From assembly GCA_016875405.1 (NCBI GenBank), contig VGRJ01000013.1, positions 1 through 64,000 on the forward strand: 64,000 nt of DNA, written 5' to 3'. The stretch is from Deltaproteobacteria bacterium (lineage in GTDB: Bacteria > Myxococcota_A > Polyangia > Polyangiales > Polyangiaceae). The notes beneath the pieces are model-generated. The model saw only the letters and a program-made list of their open reading frames with translations, was not told the DNA's origin and searched no databases. Every line of letters starts with the position of its first letter. The stretch's first letter is position 1. This document shows, piece after piece, positions 1 through 11,500 of the stretch. A program made the position numbers and the translations under genes.

Positions 1-1
1 C

Positions 2-175
2 ATCGCGTTCGTCGCGACCGGGCTTGTGGTTGGTACGCTCGCGACGAGCGGCACGCTCCTCTGGTACTACGTCGGTGGCAAAGAGCCGAGCGATGCTCCG
101 AAGAGCGGCTTCGTCACGCTCGCACCGATGCTGTCGCCGACCGAGCGTGGCCTGGCGATCATGGGTTCGTTCTGA
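2..175 (+). CDS. C-terminal fragment of a protein truncated by the window edge (TM-like segment then ...GFVTLAPMLSPTERGLAIMGSF*)
   Basis: Open frame from base 2 to TGA at 173-175: IAFVATGLVVGTLATSGTLLWYYVGGKEPSD... Confidence 0.6.
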   Translation: MAFVATGLVVGTLATSGTLLWYYVGGKEPSDAPKSGFVTLAPMLSPTERGLAIMGSF

Positions 176-213
176 CGCGACGACGCGCCGACCGACGGAG
201 CACTCGGCCGCGG

Positions 214-666
214 ATGTGCCTCTCCACCGCGCGACATGCGATCGCCACCGCCCTCGCCCTCGGCGTCGCGGCCGGGTGTGCGCACTCGAGTGGCCACGTC
301 CTCAACGCTCCGCAACCTGCCACGCTCGGCGCCTACGCGCCGTATCAGATTGGGCTCGCGAGCTATTATCATGACAGCCTCGCCGGCAACCTCACGGCGA
401 ACGGCGAACGCTACGATCCCACGGCTGCCACGGCCGCGCACCGCACCTTGCCGCTCGGGACGGTGCTCGATGTCGTGCGACGTGACGGCCGCGCGGTGCG
501 CGTTCGCGTCAATGATCGAGGCCCGTATGTCGACGGACGCATCCTCGACCTATCGCGCGGCGCCGCGACCGCCCTCGACATGCTGCGCGCGGGTGTCGTC
601 GAGGTCGCGCTCTATCTCGTGTACGTCCCACCGGCGCGCGAGCGTCGAAGAGTGCCTCGTCGCTGA
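214..666 (+). CDS. rlpA: RlpA-like double-psi beta-barrel lipoprotein (septal ring lytic transglycosylase family)
   Basis: GLASYYHDSLAGNLTANGERYDPTAATAAHRTLPLGT..VRVNDRGPYVDGRILDLSRGAA motif set; AAGC lipobox. Confidence 0.85.
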   Translation: MCLSTARHAIATALALGVAAGCAHSSGHVLNAPQPATLGAYAPYQIGLASYYHDSLAGNLTANGERYDPTAATAAHRTLPLGTVLDVVRRDGRAVRVRVNDRGPYVDGRILDLSRGAATALDMLRAGVVEVALYLVYVPPARERRRVPRR

Positions 667-697
667 TGCCCGAGCGCCGGGACGATGAATCGACGCC

Positions 698-1480
698 TCA
701 ACGCCCGGCATCGATCGAGAGGCGGGTCCCAGAAGCCTTCGGGTCGAAGGTAACGCGAACCCCAAAGACACCGTCGGCGTAGACGGCTCCGTCGAACAGC
801 CGGACTCCGACGTCGACGCCGACGAAGGGTCCGAAACCGAGCCACGGAACCGGCGCGTGATCGAAGCCCAGGCCGAGCCGCGCGAAGTCAATGGCGTGAA
901 CCGGCGCGTCGGATACCGCTCCGGGAACATCGTCCACCGAGAGGACGGTGCCGCGATAGCCGGCCCCGAGCGAGATCCACGGATCGACCGCGAAGCCTTG
1001 GGTGAGGTGCGCAGAGACGCCTCCGGCTGCGACGACGCTACTCGCCGAGCACGTCGAGCACGATGTTCCTCCACGAGCGTGCGCAAAGCCGCCCTCCGCA
1101 AAGACGACGAGGTGACCGTTCACCCCCAACCCGAGCCGTGCCCGAACCTCACCACCAACCTCCGGGGCGTCGAGACCGGTTCCCTCAGGCACGAGGCTCG
1201 CGCTCGGGACCCAAACGCCCCCGAACACCGAGGCGTAGAGATGACCAAAGCGCAGGTCGCGTGTGCGCTCGGGGTCAGGCACCTTCGAGGCCTTCGTCGC
1301 GGCGGCGTCCGGGCTCGTCGGCTTCGTCGGCGCCGAAACAGGGACCCCGTCTTCTGCGCGAGCCGGCAGCGCGACGAGAGCGACAAGGACGAAGCCTGAG
1401 ACGGAGAGCGCTCGCACCGGCCGTGGTCCTACAACGAATGGTGCCTGGGCGGGCTCAAAATTGCGGTCGCCTCTCGACAA
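698..1480 (-). CDS. Hypothetical exported protein, probable outer-membrane beta-barrel
   Basis: Signal-like segment (VSGFVLVALVALPARAEDG) followed by alternating Gly/aromatic barrel-like sequence; start uncertain. Confidence 0.55.
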   Translation of the reverse strand: MSRGDRNFEPAQAPFVVGPRPVRALSVSGFVLVALVALPARAEDGVPVSAPTKPTSPDAAATKASKVPDPERTRDLRFGHLYASVFGGVWVPSASLVPEGTGLDAPEVGGEVRARLGLGVNGHLVVFAEGGFAHARGGTSCSTCSASSVVAAGGVSAHLTQGFAVDPWISLGAGYRGTVLSVDDVPGAVSDAPVHAIDFARLGLGFDHAPVPWLGFGPFVGVDVGVRLFDGAVYADGVFGVRVTFDPKASGTRLSIDAGR

Positions 1481-1546
1481 TCGACTGCGTACCCACGCTC
1501 GCGGCGAAACGAGTCACCGACCCGTGACGATGACCCCGTAGAGCCC

Positions 1547-2533
1547 ATGCATCACCGGACCCACACAATCCAAAACCGCTCACCCTCTCCCCTTCACGAC
1601 GCCGCCCGCCGAGCCAACGAGCGGGCGGATGCCCTCGATGCCCTGCCCTCGATGATCGGGCGCTCCGCCGCAATGCGTGACCTCGGGCGGTTCGTGAGGC
1701 GCGTGGCGCGGACCTCCCTTCCCGTCCTCATCCGCGGCGAAACCGGGAGCGGAAAGGAGCTCGTCGCGCGCGCGCTGCATGAACTCGGCCCGAGGCGAGG
1801 CAAGCCGCTCGTGGTCATCAACGCGGCCATGATCGTCGGCGACCTCGGCGCGAGCCAGCTCTTCGGCCACGCCACAGGCGCGTTCACCGGAGCGACGACA
1901 CCTCGCCGCGGCGCCTTCCGCGAGGCCCATCAAGGAGCCCTCTTCCTGGACGAGCTAGGCGCGCTACCCATCGAGTCACAGGCCAAGCTGCTGCGTGTCC
2001 TCGAAGACGGCGTGGTCTCCCCAATCGGGAGCGACATGCCAATCAAGGTAGACGTCCGCGTCCTCGCGGCGACCTGTGAGCCGCTCGAGCGACGCGTCGC
2101 CGAAGGGACGTTCCGCCGCGACCTCTTCGAGCGCCTCTCGGTCTGCACCGTCGCCGTCCCCTCCCTCGAGGAGCGGCGCGAGGACATCCCTGAGCTGGCT
2201 CGCTGGATGCTCGCGTGCAGCGAATTTTCGGGACTCTCGCTGTCTCCGCGTGCCCTCAGCGTCTTGCAGATGTGCGAGCTTCCGGGAAACGTACGGGGCC
2301 TTCGCAACATCCTCATTCAGTCCGCGCTGTCCTGCGCCGGCGAGACCATTGAAGCGGAGGACGTGCTGCGAGCGCTTGGCCATCGCTCGGTTCCACAGCC
2401 GCCGCGGCCACCTCTCGACTCGCTGAGCGCGCATGCCCTCCTCCACGAGTGCAGCGGCAACCAGAGCGACGCGGCCCGCCGCGCGCAGCTGCCACGCTCG
2501 ACGTTCCGCGATCTCCTAAGGAAGACAGGTTGA
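1547..2533 (+). CDS. Sigma-54-dependent transcriptional activator (AAA+ plus Fis-type HTH, no obvious N-terminal sensor domain)
   Basis: GETGSGKE Walker A, GAFTGA loop, FLDELGALP Walker B, C-terminal HTH DAARRAQLPRSTFRDLLRK. Confidence 0.9.
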   Translation: MHHRTHTIQNRSPSPLHDAARRANERADALDALPSMIGRSAAMRDLGRFVRRVARTSLPVLIRGETGSGKELVARALHELGPRRGKPLVVINAAMIVGDLGASQLFGHATGAFTGATTPRRGAFREAHQGALFLDELGALPIESQAKLLRVLEDGVVSPIGSDMPIKVDVRVLAATCEPLERRVAEGTFRRDLFERLSVCTVAVPSLEERREDIPELARWMLACSEFSGLSLSPRALSVLQMCELPGNVRGLRNILIQSALSCAGETIEAEDVLRALGHRSVPQPPRPPLDSLSAHALLHECSGNQSDAARRAQLPRSTFRDLLRKTG

Positions 2534-2541
2534 GCCGGGCG

Positions 2542-5500
2542 CTACTCGGTCTTGATGTTGAGCCCGAGCGTCTTGCGGAGGCGCGCGTAATCCTCGCTCG
2601 CCGCGAACAGCATGAGCTCCTTCAGGCGCTCCTGAGGCGTGAGATCGCCCGGGATTTGCTGCTCGCTCACGATCACCGTCCGAGCGATGGCGAGGTCGCC
2701 GGACAGCAGGAGACCCGCACGCGCCGCGGTCGTCTCGACGGCCTGCGCCCAACGCTTGATGTTGGCGCGCGCCCCCGCCTTCATGAAGTCGCTCACCGCA
2801 ACCTTGAGAGCCTCGCGCTGCATCGGTTCGATGTGCTGCCCGAGGCCTTGCGTCGTCGCTTGCACCTGATTGGCGTACTCGGGCGGAGCGGGGAGCTGCG
2901 CCACGAGCCGCACCGCCCCGAAGAGCAGCACGGTGAGCTCGGTGACCGTTGGGAAGAGCGTCTTGATGAGGTGCTCCGACCGGTACATCGCGAGGTGCTT
3001 GCCGCAGACGAAGGCCCGCTCGAGCGGAGCCACGCCCTGCAGCGCCACCTGTCCCGCCACCGTCGAGAGAGGCATGTTGGGCACGGCTGTGAGGAGGCCC
3101 GGCTGGTCGGTCCGCGCGTAAAGCTGCGGCGCCTGCAACCCGAGCGCCTTCGCGGCCCAGAAGAAGGTCTTCGCGAGCGGGAGCTGTGAGGTCGCAGGGT
3201 CCTGCCGCAGCTGGTCCGGCAACGCAGGACGCTGATTGCGCGCGGTGAGGTCTGCGAGCTTCGCCTTGAGCGCCGCGGGCGCGACCGCCTCGAAGATCCT
3301 CCCGATGTGAGGGTCCTCATCCTTGTGGAAGAGGTGCTCGGCCCAGAGCGTGCCGTCGAGCATCCCCTGGAGCGGCGCGATGTCCTGCGGCCTCCAGTCT
3401 TCGTAAAAACGCTGCTCCTCTTCGTTCGCGCGCCCCATGAAGGCAAGCACGCCAGCGACGCACCAGGCCGCGTCGTACGACTGCTGCTGCAGGTGGAGCG
3501 TGTAGATCGACCGATAGGCGTCGACGTTGAGCGCGTCCTTCTCGAGCAAGGACTGGTACTGCTCGAGCGCCTTCGAGGCATCACCCGTGTGAACCGCAAG
3601 CTCGGCAAGCATGATCCGGTCCTCAACCGCATCCGGCTTTACATCGAGCGCACCCCGGAACGCCTCCGACGCCTTGTGATAGTCCTGAAGGCGGTCGCGG
3701 TAGATGAGGCCAAGGGCGTGGAAGAGTCCGTACTCGAACTCGGCGTCGCCCTTGCCGCGAACGCGGTGAATCATCTTTCGATACGCACGCTCGAGCTTCG
3801 CCCAGTCGCCGAGCCCTGAGAGGACCTTGTCGATGCGCTGGAACGCGTCGACCAGCTCGGGGTGAAGGTCCAGCGCCTTGTCGAAATGCTCGACCGCGAG
3901 GTACGGCTCCTCGAGCTTGTCACGGAAGACCTGGGCCATCGTGAACATGTACCGCGCACGCCGCTGCGAGTTCGGATCCCCCTCGGCGATGCGCTGCAGC
4001 GTCTGCACCACGTCGTGCCAGCGCTTCGTCTTCTGATACAGGGTCAGAAGCCGATGCTGCAGCTGATGGTCCTCGGGCCTGATCGCGACCGCCTGCTCCA
4101 TCGCGGCGAGCGCCTGCACGGCATCTCCAACGCGGCCATCCCATAGGTCGGAGAGCTCGAGGTAAAGGTTGAAGCGCTCCTCACCGTCGAAGACGTTGTC
4201 GATGATGAGCTGTCGATACGCACACGACTGAGCCCAATCGTCCTCGGCGGCGTGAATCGAGGCCAGCGCCTCGAGGGTTGCGCGGTGGCTCGGCTCGAGC
4301 TGGAGCGCCTTCTCGAAGTTGTTGATCGCTTGCCGCGCCTGGCCTTGCTCTCGCTTGACGCAACCGAGCTTGTAGAGGACCTCGGCGCGCAGCGTCATCT
4401 CGTCGTCCGAGAGCGCCGTGAGGACCTTCTGGTAGTTCGTCAGCGCCCCCGCCCAATCGCGGACGAGGTAGTTGGCATCACCGAGGCCGCGAATGGCGTC
4501 CCGATTCGTGATGTCCCCACGCTGAGCGGCCGCGAACGCGCGCAACGCCTCGGCTCCCTTTCCGAGCTCAAGCTCGACGCGCCCGTGCAAGAGGAAGAGC
4601 TCGACCTGAAGCTCACGCTCCTTCGAAGGCGCCTTCTTCTCGAGCAAGTCCGTGAGCGGCTCCGCCTCGGCAAACGCCTTCCGTTCGACGTAAGCACGCG
4701 CGAGCGGCAACGCTGCGTCTTCGTTGTCGGGATCGATCTGATTCGCAAGCTGGTAGGACTGCAGGCCCGCCTCGGGCTGCTCCATCATCTCGCCGCGAAT
4801 GCGTCCCAACTCGACGAGCAGCTTCGCCCGCAGTCGCGGGGACTCGGTGTATTGCTGCTCGGTCTCGAGGTAACGCGTCGCGTGGTACCAGTCTGCCTCG
4901 CTCACCGCGATGGCGCGCATCGCAGCAAGCGTGGGCAAGTGGTACGGGTTCAGGTCGAGGGCCTGCTCGAAGCGAGCGCGGGCCTGGGTTCGATCACCGA
5001 GCTTCTCTTCGAGCTGCCGACCAATCCGGTAGAAGGCCTCGACTCGCTGGGAACCGTCTGTCGTGAGCTCCGCGACGCGAACCATGCAATCGATTGCATT
5101 CGCCGGATCGTCCATGCGCTCGTAGAGCTTGGCGAGGGACTCGAGCGCACCAATCTGGTGCGGGTCCATGTCGATGATCGCGATGTACGCGTCCATGGCG
5201 CGGACATGATCCTGCAAGTGATCCGCGTGCACCTGCCCTTGCCAGGTGAGGAGCTGGATCTTCTTCTGCCGGTCGGCCACCATCTGTACGAAGCGATCAA
5301 GGCAAGCGATGAGCTCGTGCCACTGCTGCTGCTTCTGGTAGCAACGCGCGAGAGCCTCGAACGCGGGGATGTTCGTCGGATCGATGTCAACGACCTGCTC
5401 GAGTCGCACGGCCGCGAGATCGGGCTTGCGGAACTCCTCCTCCTGAAGGGAGGCGATCTGCATGAGCACGTCGGCTCGCTCGCGCTCCGTGCTCGGAACG

Positions 5501-8500
5501 TCGAGGTGCATCTCGAGCACCTCGAGCATGTCCGCCCACCGACGAGTGGCGGTGAACACGCGCTCGAGTCCGCGAATGGCCTGCGCGTTGGCCGCGTCGT
5601 GCTCGAGGACGCTTCGATAAAGCGCAACCGCCTTCTCTGGACTGCCGAGCGTCCCCTCGAAGAGCGCACCGACGCGCATGCGCGTGTCGCTCACCTTCTC
5701 GGGGTCCTTGAGCGCCTTCAGCTTCTTCTCGAGGACCGCCACGAGATCGTGGGTCTGGCCCCTCGACTCGTAGACGCGCTCGAGCGCGTCGAGCGCCGGG
5801 AGGTAGGTTGGGTCAGCCTCGACCGCGCGCTCGAACCGAGCCACGCCCTGCTCCGGCTGTCCCGCGAATTTCTCTAGGAGGTCGCCGACGTCCGTCAGGA
5901 TCGCGGCACGATCGGTGTCGCGCGTCGCGAAGGCGAGCGCCTCCTCGAGCCGCTGCCCAGCCCCACGCCAATCACCCTGCTTCCGCAGGTAGCTCGCGGC
6001 CTGCCGACGCACCTGGACGTTGTTCGGCTCGAGCTCCTGCACGCGGGCGTAGAACGGCTGCGCGTAGTCCTGCCGATCGAGGTTCTCGCCGTACCACTTC
6101 GCGAGCCGCAGACAGAGCGACACCTGAAGTCGCCGATCGGTCGCCTGATCGAGCAGACCGGTCGCCGTCTGAATGAGGTTCGGCCAGCGCTTCGTCGTCG
6201 CCGTCAGCGCCTCGAGCCGCGCAACGGTCTCGTCATCCATCACGTCGAGCGCGAACGCCGTCTCGAGCGAATCATAGGCCTGACCGAGATCGCTCAGTCG
6301 GTCCTCGGAGACGCGCGCGACCTTCCGAAGAAGCGATGTCTGCTCGCTCACATCCTCACGCGTCTCGACGCGGGCCACGTAGAGCTCGACGAGCGACTCC
6401 CATCGCTCCGCCGTCTTGTGTAGGCGTTCGAGCGCGGCGTAGGCGACGTCATTGGCGGGGTCGAGCTGGAGGACGGCCTCGTAGGCGGTCGTCGCCCCAT
6501 CGGCATCGCCGACCCGGTCTGACCAGATCTCCGCGACGCCGAGGTACTCGCCGAGCTGCTCTTGCACCGAGCCAAGAGCACGCGCACGACTCGACTTCAG
6601 CTCGGCCACATCGCGCCAAGCGCCGTCCGCCCGAAGCAATGACTCGAGCTGCGCCATCGCGTCGAAGTCCCGAGGATCCACCTCGAGGAACCTTCGCCAC
6701 GCGTCGATCGCCTCGCGACGCTGCGACACATCGAGCTGGTGGAGCGTCGCGAGCTCCCGGTAGAGCGCGAGGAGGTGCTCCGCGGGAAGCACCTGTGCGG
6801 CACGGTCCGCGATCTGATGCAGCGACGCGAGAAGCTCCGTCGAATTTCCGCGCGACTCGTGAGGGACCTCGCCGTGATAGCGACGACGCGTGATCTCCGA
6901 GATCGCGAAGAGGGCGTCGAGGTTCGCAAAGTCGAACTCGAGCACGCGCGCGTAGTCATCGAGCGCCAAATCGTCTCGACGAAGCTGTGACGAATAGAGG
7001 CGCGCACGACGCAGCAGCACGGCAACGTGCTCACGCTCGTCGAAGACGTTCGCGAGGTGGCGCTCGAGTACGTCGGCGAGCTCCGCCCACTGGCTCGTCT
7101 GCTCGTAGAGCTCGCTCAGCGCGCCCAGCGCCTCGCCGTCCTCACCCTTGAGCTCGAGGACGCGACGCCAGAGCTCGATCGCCTTGCGCAGATCGCCGAG
7201 TCCGCCGCCGACGATGCGAGCCATTTTTGCCGTGAGCTCGCCCTTCTCGAAGTCACCGCCAGCGTTCGCAAGCTGACACTCGTATACCCCGTAGAGCTCG
7301 GGCCATCGCTGCGCCTGCCCATAGATGCGCTCGAGCGCCGTCTGACCATTCTCGTTCTGGGGGTCGAGCTCCTCGACAATGACACGATAGACGCGGATCG
7401 CGTCCTCGTAGTGGCGCGGGTCGTGCGGCGCGAGGTGAACCTCGTAGAGCTCACCGAGCCTGCCGAGGAACTCGATCTTCGCGAACGCATCCTCGACGGT
7501 CTCCACGCGCTGCTCGAGGACCGCCGCGAGCGGCGCGGCGTGACCATGAGCGGTGTACAGACGATCGAGGTTCTCGAGGCAGTCGAGCTCGAGCGGCACC
7601 ACGGAGAGCACGTAGGCGTACGTCTCGACCGCCCGCTGCAGGTCGGCGAGCTCCTCTTCGAACACACGGGCGAGCCGCTTGCCGAGCACCTGTTGCAGCG
7701 CTGGCTCCGTGCGCTGCGCGAGCACGTCGGCGTAGGCGTTCGCGAGGTGCTCCCAGCCCCCCTCGACCATTCCAGCAAGGCGCTCGAGCTCCGCGAGGAC
7801 GCGCTCGTCCGAGGGTGCCTCTGCGAGCGCTCGGATGTAGACCGCGAGCGCAGCCCCGGGGACTCCCACGCGCTGCTCGTGAAGCTCGGCAAGGCGGTGG
7901 AACTGCAGGAGGCGCTCGGCCGGGTCGGAGGTGTGCGCGAGGACCGCCTCGAAGACGCTGGCGAGGTAATCGAACTGACCCGTCGCGTCGTAGTGGGGCT
8001 CGAGGATCGCCGCAATTCGCAGCTGCTCGTACCCCGCGTTGAAGAGGCCCTCGAGCGCCCCGAGAGCAGCCTCGTGATTCGGATCGTCGGAGAGGATCTC
8101 ACCGAAGGTATCTACGGCCAAACCGACGTCGCCGAGCCGGGACTGCTGGACGTGAGCTAGTCGAAGCTTGAACGTGAGCGCGTCCGCGGTACCGGCGGCC
8201 GCCTCTCGCGCGAGGATGGCTGCCAGGGCCGGCCAACGCTCCGTGAGCTCGTAGAGCCTGTCGAGCGCTGCGGTCGCCTGCGCGTTGTCTTGATCCCGCT
8301 CGAGCACCGCTTCGTAGCGATTGATCGCGTGATCCCAGCTCTCGAGCTGCTCCTCGTAGATGCGAGCAAGCCGTAGCGCGAGCTCGACAAAGCGAGCCGG
8401 CTCCTCGGCCGGTAGAGCCGCGAGCTGACGACCGTAAAGTGCAGCGAGCTCCGCCCAGCGACTCGCGACCGAGGCCAAGCGCTCGTAGTGCGCAAGGAGG

Positions 8501-11500
8501 TCGTCGCTCCCTGCATCGATGGCGATCGCACGAGAGTACGTATCGAACGCTGCGCCGTGATCGCCAATGGCGTCTTCATGGATCTGCGCCACCCGCGTGA
8601 GTAGCTCGATCCGCGCGTATGCGTCGTCGGCGCGCGCTATCTGAACCTCGAGCACCGCAACGAGGCGCGGCCAATCGCCCATCGACTGGTAGAGCGGCTC
8701 GAGGATCTGAGCCGCGACCACGGGCTCCTGGGCACCTCGGGAAAGCGCGTCGAGCGCACTCAGCGTCGGACCGTGGCTCGGATCGCGACCGACGAGGTCG
8801 CGGTAGAGGTCGAGGGCGCGGACCACGTCGTCGAGCCGCTTCTCGTAGATCTCGGCGATTCGGAACTGGTACGCGCTCGCCTCTCGGGGATCCGCCGCGA
8901 GCTCGGCCTGCCGCTGCAAGACGTTGAGGAGCTCCGGCCAATCCTGCGCCTCTTGATACAGCGCGTCGAGACGACCGAGCGCATCGAGATCGTCTGGGTC
9001 GAGCTCGAGGATTCGCTGGTAGGTGTCGATGGCGTTTCGAACGTCCCCCAGCTCACGCTCGTAGACGGCGGCGGACTGGTAAAGAACACGCTTCCGCTCT
9101 ACCGGCTCGAAGAGGAGCTCGGCCCGCTTCGCGAGGACGGCGAGGAGGTCCTGCCAGCGCTCGAGACCCAAAAAGAGCCTGGTCAGGACGTCGAGGGAGC
9201 GGAGATCGTCGGCGTCGAGCTCGAGGACCCTGCGGTAAACCGCGATCGCAGCGTCGATGCGTCCGAGCACCTCCTCCTCGAGCGCGGCGGCCTCGTAGAG
9301 TGCCGCCTTCTGGAGCTCGAGGTTCGTGAGGAGCGCGGCGCGCTGTTGCAGGGCAACGGAGAGCTCCTCGTTTCGATCGCTTTGCTGGAAGATGAACTCC
9401 AGTGCCTCGACCGCTGAGATCTGGGTGGGGTCGAGCTCGAGGATTCGGCGATAGGTCGCGACGGCACGGTCCGTCGCACCAAGCTGGTGCTGCAAGATCG
9501 AGGCGCTGGTCGCGAGCAACGCGATTGCGAGGTCCTTGTCCGCTTGCTTCGCAGCCTGTCCTTCGTAGACCGCCGTGAGATCCGCGAAGCGTCGCGTTGC
9601 CCCAGCGAGACGCTGCAGGCCCTCTTGAATGAGGGGTGCCCCCGGCTCGAACTCGAGGGCTCGAACCAACACGTCGAACGCCGCGCTCGGATCCGACGCA
9701 GCGTCCTCGTAGAGCTGTGCCATCTCGAGTAGAAGCTCGACCGCCCGCGCCGGATCCTCCGCGCGACGAACCTGGATCTCGTAGACCCCGACGAGCTTCG
9801 CGTAGTTGCCTGCGGCGCGGTACAGAGGCCCGAGCGTCTCGGCGACCTCGATCTCGAGCTCCGGACGGGCTCCGAGCCCTTCGAGAGCGGCGAGGGCGCC
9901 CTCGTGGTTTGGGCGACGTTCGAGGATCTGCCGGTAGGTCTCGACCGCCGCAGGGACAAGGCCCAGCTTCATCTCTTGCAGCTTGCCGAGCCGCAACATC
10001 AACGAGATCTCGAAATCCTCGGTCTCGGCAGCTTTGATCTGCTGCTCGATGTTGCCCGCGAGCTCGGCGTTCCGCTCCTGGCGCTCATAGAGCCGGTCGA
10101 GCGCCCGCAGCGCAACCTGGCTACGATCGTCGAAGGCAAGTATCTCCAGGTAGGCGCCGATCGCGTTGTCGGGCTGTCCGAGCTGCGCGTCGTAGATCGT
10201 CGCGACCTGCGTCAGGAGGGTCTCGCGGTCACCGTCCTTTTGCGCCAACTCGAGTCGGCGGCGTAGCACCCCGATGACATCGTTGCCCCGCTCGTGATTC
10301 GTGAAGAGGAGCTCGAGCGCGTCGAGGGCCTCGGAGTCCGTAGGGTCGAGGTCCAGCGTCTTCTCGAAGCTCTTCGCCGCGTCGTCGACCGCACCGAGCT
10401 GCTCCTGAATCCCCGCGAGTCGGAACCAGTAGGTGCGTGCGAGCGCGGCCTCGGTGACCGCAGACGCGACCTCGCTGTAGATCTGAGCGAGAGCCGTCCA
10501 TCGATCGCCGCTCTGCGCGAAACGCCGCACCTCCGCGTGAATGTCTTCGCCGTCCGGCTGCTCGACAAGCGCACGAGCGGCGGCTGCGAAGGCAGCCGCG
10601 TCGTCCCTCAGATGATCCCCGGCGACGGCAGCGATGCGTCGCAGCATGCCGACTCGCCGTGACGCGTCCGTCTCGCCATGAACGAGCTTCTGTAGGACCG
10701 ACACGAGCTTGGCGTGGTCGGCTCGCGCCTCGTAGACATCCGCGAGGACCTTGGCGACCTCGTGCCCGAGGTCCGCGTGGTCGACGAGACGCTCGAGCGC
10801 CTCGCGCGCGCGCACCTCGTCCGGCTCGATGACCAGCACCTCACGGTACGATTCAACAGCCCCGCCGGGATCTTCGAGGTGCTTCTCCAGCGCTTCACCA
10901 AGCCGCACCTTGAGATCGACGACCTGACCTTCGTCAAGGTCGCCCTCGAGTCGCCGACGCACGACGCCGACGTATTCGGACCACTCGCCACGTGCGAAGT
11001 ACAGGCGGTCAAGGGCCTCGAGAGCATCGCGGTCGGAGCCATTCAGCTCGAGAATCTGCAACAAGCTCTCAATCGCAGACTCTGGCTGCCCGAGCTCCGT
11101 CTCCTGCATCGTCGCGATGCCGCGAAGGACGCGCGCCTGGGCCTCCGGGGTACCTGCGAACTGCCGCTGCTTCTCGTAGACCTCGAGCAGCTCGGCGTGT
11201 CGCTTCGTCTCGCGATACAGGCGCTCCAACGCCTCGAGCGCTTGGAGGTTGTTGGGATCCAGCTCATAGACGGCTCGGTACTGAATGAGAGCATCGTCGA
11301 TCGAGCCGACCTCCTCGAGCAGGACCCGCCCGAGGCGCAGACGCAAGGCGACAGCATCCTCTTGCGACAGTAGCCCCTCGAGCGCGTCGCGATAGGCTGC
11401 AACGAGCGGCGCCCAATCCTTCGTCGCGCGCGCAACTCGCTCGGCGCTGTCGCCCGACTCGAGACGCCGCGACAACGCGAAGGCGCGCAGGTACCGCGCG

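Noticed and set aside
667-712. Nested inverted repeats GATGCC/GGCATC and GCCGGG/CCCGGC as a terminator between rlpA and the convergent OMP gene
   Set aside because: Arms compete with each other and the loop is long; no clean single hairpin.
4252-5877. 541-aa plus-strand ORF inside the giant TPR gene (also 7027-8160 and others)
   Set aside because: Reverse-complement shadow of TPR codons; repeats mirror the TPR period, no independent start or RBS.
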